NCBI GenBank assembly: GCA_900553155.1
Contig: USCM01000002.1
Coordinates: forward strand, 1 to 22,917
Length of the DNA: 22,917 bases
Source: an uncultured Prevotella sp.
Lineage (GTDB): Bacteria > Bacteroidota > Bacteroidia > Bacteroidales > Bacteroidaceae
Direction: 5' to 3'
The position numbers and the translations under genes are program-made. How positions within the stretch are numbered: the stretch's first letter is position 1; the number at the start of each line of letters is the position of its first letter. Positions 7,953 through 14,423 of this stretch are shown here, piece after piece. The notes under the pieces are model-generated. The model was not told where the DNA came from. It saw only the letters and a list, made by a program, of their open reading frames with translations, and made no database searches.

Positions 7953-9806
7953 ATGATAGACCTATTTAATTATCGCCGCCGCGCTGCTTCTGCCGTTCAG
8001 GTAGGAACCATACAGCTTGGCGGCGACGCCCCGATACGTGTTCAGTCGATGACCACTACCAACACCAACGACACCGCTGCGTGTGTGGAACAGGCCGAAC
8101 GCATCATCAAGGCTGGCGGCGAGCTGGTGCGCCTTACGACCCAGGGACGACGCGAAGCCGAGAATCTTAAGAACATCAACGCGCAGCTTCGTGCCGACGG
8201 ATTCGACACTCCGCTTGTGGCAGACGTACACTTCAACGCCAATGTAGCCGACGTTGCGGCTCTCTATGCCGAGAAGGTGCGTGTCAATCCGGGCAACTAT
8301 GTCGACCCTGCCCGTGTGTTCAAGAAGATTGAATATACCGACGCCGAGTATGCCGAAGAGCTCAAGAAGCTTGAGGAGCGCTTCGTTCCATTCCTTAATA
8401 TATGCAAGGAGCACCACACCGCCGTACGCATTGGTGTAAACCACGGCTCGCTGTCCGACCGCATCATGTCGCGTTATGGCGACACACCAGAGGGCATTGT
8501 GGAGAGCTGTATGGAGTTTTTGCGCATCTGCAAGAAGGAAGCGTTCGACAATGTGGTTATCTCTATCAAGGCTTCCAACACCGTCATCATGGTTCGCACA
8601 GTGCGTCTGCTGGTTTCGGAAATGGACAAGGCTGATATGCACTATCCTCTGCACCTCGGTGTTACAGAGGCAGGCGAGGGCGAAGACGGCCGCATCAAGA
8701 GTGCGGTAGGCATCGGAGCACTGCTTGCCGACGGCATTGGCGACACTATCCGTGTTAGCTTGAGCGAGGAGCCTGAGGCTGAAATACCAGTGGCTCGACA
8801 TCTTGTCGACTATATAACAAAGCGTGCCGGACACACTATGGTACCTGCTACCGAGGCTGCCGACTTCGACTGGGTGCGCCCGGAGCGTCGCAAGACACGT
8901 GCAGCAGGTGGCATTGGCGGTTCCAACACACCGGTTGTTATAGCCTCTTTGCCTAATGGCGAGGCTGCAAAGGATGTATGCTTCAACCCCGACATGACTC
9001 CCGACTACATCTACTGCGGCTCTAAGTTGCCCGAACAGCGTGTGGAAGGACAGAAGTATATCGTCGACTTCAACGCCTACACCGGCGAGAAGAACACCTA
9101 CCCTATCTTCCCGTACAATGCCACTCCGTTTATATCGGGTGTCAAGGCAGAGGTCAAGTTCCTCGTGCTTCAGCTCGGTGCTCCGTCTGAGGAGTATCTT
9201 GCTTGCCTTAAGGCTCACCCCGAAGTGGTAGTGGTAGCCGTGAGCAACCAGCAGAACCGTCTTGGCGAACAGCGTGCCTTGACCCACGAGCTGTGGACTA
9301 ACGGGCTGTTCAACCCCGTTGTCTTTGCCCAGATGTACCGTCATAAGGCAGAGCAGAAAGCCGACTTCCAGCTTGAGGCAGCAGCCGATATGGGTGCGCT
9401 GATGATTGACGGACTGACCGACGGCATCTGGCTTATGAACGATGGCGACATCACGGTGCGCGACATTGCCGACACATCATTTGCCATTCTGCAAGCTGCG
9501 CGTCTGCGTACATCCAAGACCGAGTACATCTCTTGCCCCGGATGCGGCCGCACACTCTACGACCTGCGCTCTACAATAGCCAAGATAAAGGCTGCTACGG
9601 CGCACATGAAGGGCTTGAAGATTGGCATCATGGGTTGTATAGTAAACGGACCCGGCGAGATGGCTGATGCCGACTACGGATACGTTGGAGCCGGACCTGG
9701 CAAGATTTCGCTTTACAAACAGAAGGTATGCGTAGAAAAAGCTATCCCCGAAAGCGAGGCAGTGGAGCATCTGCTGCGCTTCATTGAGGAGGATCGAAAG
9801 AAATAA
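7953..9806 (+). CDS. ispG: 4-hydroxy-3-methylbut-2-enyl diphosphate synthase IspG (large form)
   Basis: [4Fe-4S] enzyme of the MEP isoprenoid pathway that turns the cyclic diphosphate MEcPP into HMBPP. At 617 aa it is the long form known from Bacteroidota, Chlamydiae and plastids, with an extra domain between the N-terminal TIM barrel and the C-terminal iron-sulfur domain, against roughly 370 aa in E. coli. The barrel shows VGTIQLGG, PIRVQSMTTTNTND, VADVHFN, VRVNPGN and LHLGVTEAGEGEDGR. The cluster ligands are visible at Cys528 and Cys531 (CPGCGRT) and Cys562 with Glu569 (CIVNGPGE), matching the three-Cys-plus-Glu ligation known for the family. Translation begins on the base after the purE stop. 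A long inverted repeat with a T-run follows the gene. Confidence 0.97.
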   Translation: MIDLFNYRRRAASAVQVGTIQLGGDAPIRVQSMTTTNTNDTAACVEQAERIIKAGGELVRLTTQGRREAENLKNINAQLRADGFDTPLVADVHFNANVADVAALYAEKVRVNPGNYVDPARVFKKIEYTDAEYAEELKKLEERFVPFLNICKEHHTAVRIGVNHGSLSDRIMSRYGDTPEGIVESCMEFLRICKKEAFDNVVISIKASNTVIMVRTVRLLVSEMDKADMHYPLHLGVTEAGEGEDGRIKSAVGIGALLADGIGDTIRVSLSEEPEAEIPVARHLVDYITKRAGHTMVPATEAADFDWVRPERRKTRAAGGIGGSNTPVVIASLPNGEAAKDVCFNPDMTPDYIYCGSKLPEQRVEGQKYIVDFNAYTGEKNTYPIFPYNATPFISGVKAEVKFLVLQLGAPSEEYLACLKAHPEVVVVAVSNQQNRLGEQRALTHELWTNGLFNPVVFAQMYRHKAEQKADFQLEAAADMGALMIDGLTDGIWLMNDGDITVRDIADTSFAILQAARLRTSKTEYISCPGCGRTLYDLRSTIAKIKAATAHMKGLKIGIMGCIVNGPGEMADADYGYVGAGPGKISLYKQKVCVEKAIPESEAVEHLLRFIEEDRKK

Positions 9807-9822
9807 AGATGCCCTCAAACAG

Positions 9823-9936
9823 AATTAACGCCCATTAGACGATAATCAGATTAATGTCCATTACACGAGAATAGCATTAACGTTCATTACACGTGTAATA
9901 ATCGTTAATGTCTATATCGTCTAATGGACGTTAATT
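9823..9936. repeat. nested palindromic array of 26-bp units after ispG
   Basis: Three direct units beginning ATTAACGCCCATTAGACG, ATTAATGTCCATTACACG and ATTAACGTTCATTACACG start at 9824, 9850 and 9876, a period of exactly 26 bp. Two units in the opposite orientation start at 9935 and 9909, reading leftwards, also 26 bp apart. The outer arms (9824-9845 with 9914-9935) pair with one mismatch in 22, and the centre is the palindrome ATTACACGTGTAAT (9887-9900). TTTTG follows the right arm. As RNA this would make a long hairpin that may end ispG transcription. Related words occur at 13502-13541 and 15651-15695. Confidence 0.85.
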
Positions 9937-9947
9937 TTGTTTACGTA

Positions 9948-10014
9948 TATAATGAGACAATGGGCTTGTTTTTAAACTGATATAATGAACCCAATGGGCT
10001 TGTTTTTAAACTGA
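9948..10014 (+). repeat. 34-bp tandem duplication upstream of the HAD gene
   Basis: A 23-bp word beginning CAATGGGCTTGTTTTTAAAC occurs identically at 9958-9980 and 9992-10014. Each copy is preceded by TATAATGA, so the repeated unit is about 34 bp. The second copy ends 7 nt before the start codon at 10022 and therefore occupies the leader or promoter of that gene. Confidence 0.85.
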
Positions 10015-10021
10015 ACTTTTT

Positions 10022-10657
10022 ATGAAAAAGCTAATAATTCTCGACTTCGACGGCACCATTGCCGACACACGTCCCGTTATACTCAACACGTTTCACCGCA
10101 CGCTCGACGCCATGCACCTGCCGCAGCACAGCGACGACGAGATAGCCGCCACCATCGGTTTGCCGCTGCTTAAGGCTTTCCCCGTACTACATCCCATGGA
10201 CGAGGAGATGGCGGCATTGTGCACAGCCACCTACCGCCGCATCTTTGAGGACGTCAATGCCGAGATAGGCGTACCCATGTTTCCGCACGTTGCCGACACT
10301 CTGCGACAGCTGCACAACCAAGGTTGCACGCTTAGCATTGCCACAAGCCGTGGCTACAAGTCGGTGGTCGACTTTATAAAGGGATTTCATCTCGACGACA
10401 TCATTACCTTCGTCATCGCTGCCGAGGACGTTAAGCATGCCAAGCCTGATGCCGAACCCGTAATAAAGACGCTCAAACACTACGGCATGAAAGCCGAGGA
10501 TGCAGTGGTTATAGGCGACACCCACTTCGATATCCTCATGGGCCGCAATGCCGGATGCGCCACTATCGGCGTTACCTACGGCAATGGGTCAAGAGAGAGC
10601 CTTATAGAGGCAGGGGCAGATATGGTTGTAGACGATTTTGCCGAAATCTGCCAATAA
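10022..10657 (+). CDS. HAD-superfamily hydrolase, phosphoglycolate phosphatase-like
   Basis: Cytoplasmic Mg-dependent phosphatase of the haloacid dehalogenase superfamily, 211 aa. All four HAD motifs are present. Motif I is DFDGTIADT (nucleophile Asp8, acid/base Asp10). The small alpha-helical cap follows (residues ~15-85). Motif II is the Thr/Ser of LSIATSRG, motif III is Lys141 in KHAKPDAEP, and motif IV is GDTHFD at 165-170. The order and cap type are those of the Gph/PgmB/pyrophosphatase group, but the substrate cannot be chosen from sequence. The AT-rich leader carries the 34-bp tandem duplication. cysS follows 68 nt later with its own -7 box, so the two may not be strictly co-transcribed. 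Confidence 0.9.
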   Translation: MKKLIILDFDGTIADTRPVILNTFHRTLDAMHLPQHSDDEIAATIGLPLLKAFPVLHPMDEEMAALCTATYRRIFEDVNAEIGVPMFPHVADTLRQLHNQGCTLSIATSRGYKSVVDFIKGFHLDDIITFVIAAEDVKHAKPDAEPVIKTLKHYGMKAEDAVVIGDTHFDILMGRNAGCATIGVTYGNGSRESLIEAGADMVVDDFAEICQ

Positions 10658-10682
10658 GCACCTATAATTCAATTATATTTGC

Positions 10683-10690
10683 TAAATTTG
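10683..10690 (+). promoter_or_regulatory. -7 promoter element for cysS
   Basis: TAAATTTG followed by C fits the TAnnTTTG -7 consensus 36 nt upstream of the cysS start codon. No good -33 TTTG lies at the right distance, so this rests on the -7 box alone. Confidence 0.45.
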
Positions 10691-10725
10691 CAGTAGAATA
10701 ACAAAATAATAACAATATACACATT

Positions 10726-12213
10726 ATGGAACAAGTACTTTGGATTTACAATACGCTGTCGCGTAGAAAGGAAGTGTTCAAACCGCTGCATGCCCCTAAC
10801 GTAGGCATGTACGTCTGTGGACCTACCGTCTACGGCGATCCGCACCTCGGACACGCCCGTCCAGCCATTACCTTCGACATCCTCTTCCGCTACCTCAAGC
10901 ACCTCGGCTACAAGGTGCGCTATGTGCGCAACATTACAGACGTGGGCCACTTGGAGCACGATGCCGACGAGGGCGACGACAAGATAGAGAAGAAGGCTCG
11001 CCTTGAGCAGCTCGAGCCTATGGAGATAGCACAGTTCTATACCAACCGCTACCACGCCGCAATGGAGGCACTCAACGTTCTGCCGCCAAGCATCGAGCCG
11101 CACGCTACGGGTCATATCATCGAGCAGGAGCAGCTTGTACAGCAGATATTGGACAACGGATTTGCCTACGAGAGCAACGGCTCTATCTACTTCGACGTTA
11201 AGAAGTACAACGAGAAGTTCCACTACGGCATACTCTCTGGACGCAATCTCGACGACGTTAAGGACGCATCGCGTGCTCTTGACGGTGTGGGCGAGAAGCG
11301 CAACCAGGCCGACTTTGCCCTCTGGAAGAAGGCTTCGCCAGAGCACATCATGCGCTGGCCAAGCCCCTGGAGCGACGGATTCCCAGGCTGGCACTGCGAG
11401 TGCACCGCCATGGGACGCAAGTATCTTGGTGCCCACTTCGACATACACGGCGGCGGAATGGACCTTGTCTTCCCGCATCACGAGTGCGAGATAGCACAGG
11501 CTGTGGCTTCGCAGGGCGACCAGATGGTGCACTACTGGATGCACAACAATATGATTACAATCAACGGACAGAAGATGGGCAAGTCGCTGGGCAACTTTAT
11601 CACCCTTGAGGAGTTCTTCACTGGCAACAACAAGAACCTCGAACAGCCCTACTCGCCAATGACCATACGCTTCTTCATACTGTCTGCCCACTATCGTGGA
11701 ACAGTCGACTTCTCTAACGAGGCATTGCAGGCTTCGCAGAAGGGACTGGAGAAGTTGATGAACGGCATTGCCGACCTCGACCGCATCGCAGCCTCTGCCG
11801 AGAGCGACGCCGACACCAAGAAGGTGGTAAGCGAGTTGCGCCAGAAGTGCTACGACGCCATGAACGACGACTTTGCCACACCGCTTGTCATCGCCCATCT
11901 GTTTGAGGCGTGCTCGGTAGTGAACAAGCTCGTCGACCACAAGGCAACCATCTCTGAGGCCGACCTCAACGAGTTGGCAGACACCATGCGTCTCTTCGCC
12001 TTCGATCTCCTCGGTCTGCGTCCCGACAACGCCGGCTCTTCTTCTCACCGCGAGGAGGCTTTTGGCAAGGTAGTGGATATGGTGCTCGACCTCCGCTCTA
12101 AGGCTAAGGCTGCCAAGGACTGGGCTACCAGCGACCGCATACGCGACGAGCTGGCCGAGCTTGGCTTCGAGGTGAAGGACACTAAGGACGGTGCAACCTG
12201 GAAACTGAAATAG
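10726..12213 (+). CDS. cysS: cysteinyl-tRNA synthetase
   Basis: Class I aminoacyl-tRNA synthetase that charges tRNA-Cys. The 495-aa protein has the HIGH signature as H-L-G-H (40-43, in GDPHLGHARP) and the KMSKS loop as KMGKS at 283-287. The zinc site that selects cysteine is formed by Cys31 (CGPTVYG) with the Cys of WHCECTAMG and the His/Glu of FPHHECE. IHGGGMDLVFPHH is a CysS hallmark. The C-terminal helical DALR-type domain and the tail LAELGFEVKDTKDGATWKL complete it. Length and motifs are normal for the family. A repeat-type hairpin and then a 10-bp tandem array follow the stop codon. Confidence 0.98.
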   Translation: MEQVLWIYNTLSRRKEVFKPLHAPNVGMYVCGPTVYGDPHLGHARPAITFDILFRYLKHLGYKVRYVRNITDVGHLEHDADEGDDKIEKKARLEQLEPMEIAQFYTNRYHAAMEALNVLPPSIEPHATGHIIEQEQLVQQILDNGFAYESNGSIYFDVKKYNEKFHYGILSGRNLDDVKDASRALDGVGEKRNQADFALWKKASPEHIMRWPSPWSDGFPGWHCECTAMGRKYLGAHFDIHGGGMDLVFPHHECEIAQAVASQGDQMVHYWMHNNMITINGQKMGKSLGNFITLEEFFTGNNKNLEQPYSPMTIRFFILSAHYRGTVDFSNEALQASQKGLEKLMNGIADLDRIAASAESDADTKKVVSELRQKCYDAMNDDFATPLVIAHLFEACSVVNKLVDHKATISEADLNELADTMRLFAFDLLGLRPDNAGSSSHREEAFGKVVDMVLDLRSKAKAAKDWATSDRIRDELAELGFEVKDTKDGATWKLK

Positions 12214-12290
12214 AATTAAGAATTAGGAGTTTTGAATTAGGAGTTGGTTGCGGCTGCGCCGCAATTAAGAATTATTCAATTAGGAGTTTC
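12214..12290. repeat. hairpin-centred intergenic repeat, copy 2
   Basis: GAATTAAGAATTAGGAGTTT-type words surround a perfect 7-bp stem TTGCGGC (12248-12254), loop TGC, GCCGCAA (12258-12264). Stem and flanks match the element after rpoN (6704-6780), while the loop differs (TGC here, GGA there). Like that copy, it begins at the stop codon of the preceding gene. Confidence 0.7.
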
Positions 12291-12295
12291 TCCAA

Positions 12296-12370
12296 GGCTT
12301 AGAAAGGCCTAAATTAGAAAGACCTAAAAAGGCCTAAAGAGGCTTAGAAAGGCTTAGAAAGGCCTAAACA
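12296..12370. repeat. tandem array of 10-bp units (GGCYTAGAAA / GGCCTAAAnA)
   Basis: Units start at 12296 (GGCTTAGAAA), 12306 (GGCCTAAATT, with five extra bases), 12321 (GACCTAAAAA), 12331 (GGCCTAAAGA), 12341 and 12351 (both GGCTTAGAAA) and 12361 (GGCCTAAACA). The 10-bp period is close to one helical turn. The array ends 14 nt before the start codon of the META-domain lipoprotein gene, so it makes up that gene's upstream region. Confidence 0.85.
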
Positions 12371-12384
12371 CTTAGAAAAAATCA

Positions 12385-12807
12385 ATGAAGAATATCCAAC
12401 TAATAGCCGCAGCTGCAATACTTCTTTGCAGCTGCTCGGCAGCCAAGACCCTTGGTCCGGTAGCCGATCTTAACGGCGAATGGGACATTGTTGAGGTGGA
12501 AGGAAAGGCCATTGACACCACCAAGACAGAGTTTCGCCCTACACTCGTCTTTGAGACTGCAAAGAACAACGTGTTCGGCTGTGCCGGATGCAACTCTATT
12601 ATGGGTACCGCCCGTGTAAATAAAGACAAACAAACCATCGACTTCTCCGAGATTGGCTCTACGCTTATGCTATGCGCCAATATGGAGTACGAGCAGCAGA
12701 TACTTGACGCCTTGCGCAAGGTTAAGGCCTATAAGGATGGTGGCAACGGACTGGTAAACCTTACCAACAGCAGGGGCAAGACCATGCTTACACTGAAGAA
12801 GCAGTAA
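12385..12807 (+). CDS. META-domain lipoprotein (HslJ-like)
   Basis: A 140-aa predicted lipoprotein. The first 17 residues form a lipoprotein signal: Lys3, a hydrophobic run of Ile/Ala/Leu, then L-C-S-C, with Cys17 (or Cys15) as the likely lipidated residue. The mature part is a META/HslJ-type domain: LNGEWDIVEVEGKAI at the start, FGCAGCNSIMGTARV in the middle, and a LMLCANMEYEQQILDALRKV segment near the end. Family members are small surface or envelope proteins of poorly defined function, some linked to stress or antibiotic tolerance. Its upstream region is a 10-bp tandem repeat array, and the sir2 gene follows after 7 nt, so they are likely co-transcribed. Confidence 0.88.
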   Translation: MKNIQLIAAAAILLCSCSAAKTLGPVADLNGEWDIVEVEGKAIDTTKTEFRPTLVFETAKNNVFGCAGCNSIMGTARVNKDKQTIDFSEIGSTLMLCANMEYEQQILDALRKVKAYKDGGNGLVNLTNSRGKTMLTLKKQ

Positions 12808-12814
12808 TTAAGAT

Positions 12815-13516
12815 ATGAAACACATCGTATTTCTAACCGGCGCCGGCATGTCCGTAGAGTCGGGGTTCAAGACATTTCGTGGCAACGACGGACTGTGGGA
12901 GAACTATCCCGTAGACCAAGTGGCATCGCACGAGGGCTGGCTTAAGGACCCAACACTCGTTACCAACTTCTACAATATGCTTCGCCACAAGCTCTATAAG
13001 GCTCAACCCAACGAGGGACACCGCCTTATACACGAGCTTGAAAAGGAGTATAAGGTTACGGTCGTCACGCAGAACGTCGACAACCTGCACGAGAAGGCAG
13101 GCTCTACCGACGTGATACATCTGCACGGCGAACTTACAAAGGTGTGTTCATCGCGCAACCCCGACGACCCTCGCTACCAGCGCGAGCTTACCGAGGACAA
13201 CTGCGAGGTAAAGCCAGGGACACTCGCTGGCGACGGCTCGTTGGAGCGTCCGTTCATCGTGTTCTTCGGCGAGTCGGTGCCAATGATTAGCGTGGCTGCC
13301 GAGCAAGCGCAGGAGGCAGACATCTTCGTCATCATAGGCACGTCGCTCAACGTCTATCCCGCCGCCGGTCTAATCCACTACGTGCGCCCCTCAGTGCCAG
13401 TATATCTCATCGACCCCGAACCCTCGTTGGGTGTAGGCAGAGAGAAGTTTACGCACCTGCAGTGCGGAGCGAGCGAAGGAATGAGACAGCTGTGCAAGCT
13501 AATTACACGAACATAA
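12815..13516 (+). CDS. Sir2-family NAD-dependent protein deacylase
   Basis: Cytoplasmic sirtuin that removes acyl groups from lysine using NAD. The 233-aa protein has GAGMSVESGFKTFRG (9-23) for NAD binding, TQNVDNLH (85-92), the catalytic His104 in HLHGE, RPFIVFFGESVP, and GTSLNVYPAAGL. Two features are unusual. The four-Cys zinc ribbon typical of sirtuins is reduced to Cys111 and Cys130, with no CxxC pair. In the Y-x-x-R motif that favours succinyl and malonyl substrates in the CobB/SIRT5 class, Tyr53 is present but the Arg position is Leu56 (FYNMLRH), with an Arg one place later. Acyl preference is thus uncertain. The last codons overlap a repeat word that recurs at 13530. It follows the lipoprotein gene by 7 nt. 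Confidence 0.93.
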   Translation: MKHIVFLTGAGMSVESGFKTFRGNDGLWENYPVDQVASHEGWLKDPTLVTNFYNMLRHKLYKAQPNEGHRLIHELEKEYKVTVVTQNVDNLHEKAGSTDVIHLHGELTKVCSSRNPDDPRYQRELTEDNCEVKPGTLAGDGSLERPFIVFFGESVPMISVAAEQAQEADIFVIIGTSLNVYPAAGLIHYVRPSVPVYLIDPEPSLGVGREKFTHLQCGASEGMRQLCKLITRT

Positions 13517-13541
13517 ATATTATACGTTCATTACACGAACC
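13502..13541. repeat. short direct repeat ATTACACGAAC, relative of the 26-bp unit
   Basis: ATTACACGAAC occurs at 13502-13512, inside the last codons of the sir2 gene, and again at 13530-13540, preceded there by TTATACGTTC. The arrangement resembles the ATTAACGTTCATTACACG units after ispG. Two copies, period 28 bp. Confidence 0.6.
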
Positions 13542-13583
13542 AAAAAAGGCTCTCAAGGAACATTCCCTGAGAGCCTTTAATAT
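13541..13583. terminator. bidirectional terminator between sir2 and the barrel protein gene
   Basis: GGCTCTCA (13548-13555) pairs perfectly with TGAGAGCC (13568-13575). Inside, GGAA/TTCC can pair further. A run of six A precedes the stem and TTTAATAT follows it, so the hairpin could act as an intrinsic terminator for both convergent genes. Confidence 0.8.
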
Positions 13584-13603
13584 ATCTTTATGGTTCTATT
13601 GGC

Positions 13604-14110
13604 TTAGAACTTGTAGTTCAGACCAAACTGGATGTCAGTGCCATCGAGCTTGAGGCCGATTCGCTTAACCTTGTTACCATTGTCGTCTCTGTGCTGATAG
13701 CCGAGGAAACCAACCTTAGTTACGAAAGCGATGTGGTCTGAGAGGTTTACCTTAACACCTGGCTTGATGCCAAACTCGTATCCGTCAACGTCGTGGCTGT
13801 AGTGCTTGTAGCCTACTGTACCCTCAAGGAAGAGGTCGACGAGCTTAGATGTGCAGAAGTTGTAACGTGCGTAAGGAGCAAGCTCAAAAGTGTGAGCGCC
13901 GTCCTCAACGCCTTCCCATCCTACAGTAACACCAGCTTCCCACTCCTTGTTGAACTGGTAGCCAAGTTCTGGAACGAGCTTGTAGTGAAGCTTTGAGTCG
14001 GCATCGCCATTCTTCTGAGAAGCAAGACCCATACCGCCACCTACATAAACCTGAGCGCTTGCGCTGATTGCTACAACCATTGCAGCCATTGTCATCAAAA
14101 TCTTTTTCAT
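13604..14110 (-). CDS. small outer-membrane beta-barrel protein
   Basis: A 168-aa exported protein. The N-terminus is a clear Sec signal peptide (KK, a hydrophobic Met/Ala/Val core, cleavage after ASA and before QVYVGG). The rest alternates hydrophobic and polar residues in about eight predicted strands with Gly and aromatic girdles (VYVGGGMGLASQ, LVPELGYQF, FELAPYARYNF, LFLEGTVGYKHY, YEFGIKPGVKV, FVTKVGFLGYQH). It ends in the typical barrel terminus FGLNYKF. This fits the general OMP beta-barrel families of Bacteroidota; no porin or enzyme signature is visible, so its role is unknown. It is transcribed from a promoter with a -7 box about 100 nt upstream, so the mRNA should have a leader of about that length, and shares a terminator with sir2. 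Confidence 0.88.
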   Translation of the reverse strand: MKKILMTMAAMVVAISASAQVYVGGGMGLASQKNGDADSKLHYKLVPELGYQFNKEWEAGVTVGWEGVEDGAHTFELAPYARYNFCTSKLVDLFLEGTVGYKHYSHDVDGYEFGIKPGVKVNLSDHIAFVTKVGFLGYQHRDDNGNKVKRIGLKLDGTDIQFGLNYKF

Positions 14111-14213
14111 AATTTCCTTTTCTTTTATTTAGTGTTTCTTCTTTTATCATAAGGCACCAACCACAAGGGTTGCAGCCCCAATCATTATAGTCAACTTTTC
14201 TATTTGACTGGTG

Positions 14214-14221
14214 CAAATGTA
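14214..14221 (-). promoter_or_regulatory. -7 promoter element for the barrel protein gene
   Basis: On the minus strand TACATTTG followed by C matches the TAnnTTTG consensus. The -33 position is weak (a TTTC-like word near 14234-14240). The predicted leader of about 100 nt holds GGTT/AACC words that could form a hairpin, and AAAAGGAAATT lies just before the start codon. Confidence 0.5.
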
Positions 14222-14365
14222 TAACTAATAACTGAAACTGGATAATATTTTTCCTTTATTGAACAACTAAAAGGAAATAAAGAATATTATTTCTTACATA
14301 ATTGATATAAAACAAGTCATTTTATCTTATTTCTGTTGACTTGTTGCTAATATGACACCTATCAG

Positions 14366-14396
14366 TTGGGAGATTCAATTTTTAGTATTACCTTTG
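14366..14396 (+). promoter_or_regulatory. promoter of the radical SAM maturase gene
   Basis: -33 TTG at 14366-14368, a 20-nt spacer, and -7 TACCTTTG (TAnnTTTG) at 14389-14396 followed by C. Transcription would start near 14403. This places the ATG at 14352 upstream of the promoter and decides in favour of the start at 14424. Confidence 0.7.
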
Positions 14397-14423
14397 CCAT
14401 ATCATCTATACATTAATATATAT

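Larger units (their letters stand above)
14111..14423. other. divergent intergenic region with promoters and an imperfect inverted repeat
   Basis: No gene is seen in this 313-nt AT-rich stretch. It holds the leader and -7 box of the barrel protein gene on the left, and the promoter and short leader of the radical SAM gene on the right. Between them is an inverted repeat: ATAATATT (14242-14249) with AATATTAT (14283-14290), and TTTCCTTT (14250-14257) with AAAGGAAA (14270-14277). The arms are offset by a 5-nt bulge, so the structure is imperfect. Confidence 0.6.

Noticed and set aside
7962..9344. A 460-aa open frame on the minus strand
   Set aside because: Antisense to ispG; a by-product of codon bias in the real gene, with no domain recognised.
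9823..9936. Transposon ends or an integron attC site at the nested palindrome
   Set aside because: No transposase, integrase or cassette gene is associated, and the arms face each other with no cargo between them.
10669..12048. A 459-aa open frame on the minus strand
   Set aside because: Antisense to cysS, which has every expected motif. The antisense frame even runs through the cysS promoter region.
14352..14423. A 24-residue N-terminal extension of the radical SAM enzyme
   Set aside because: A promoter with good -33 and -7 boxes lies inside this stretch, and the encoded residues do not look like family sequence.
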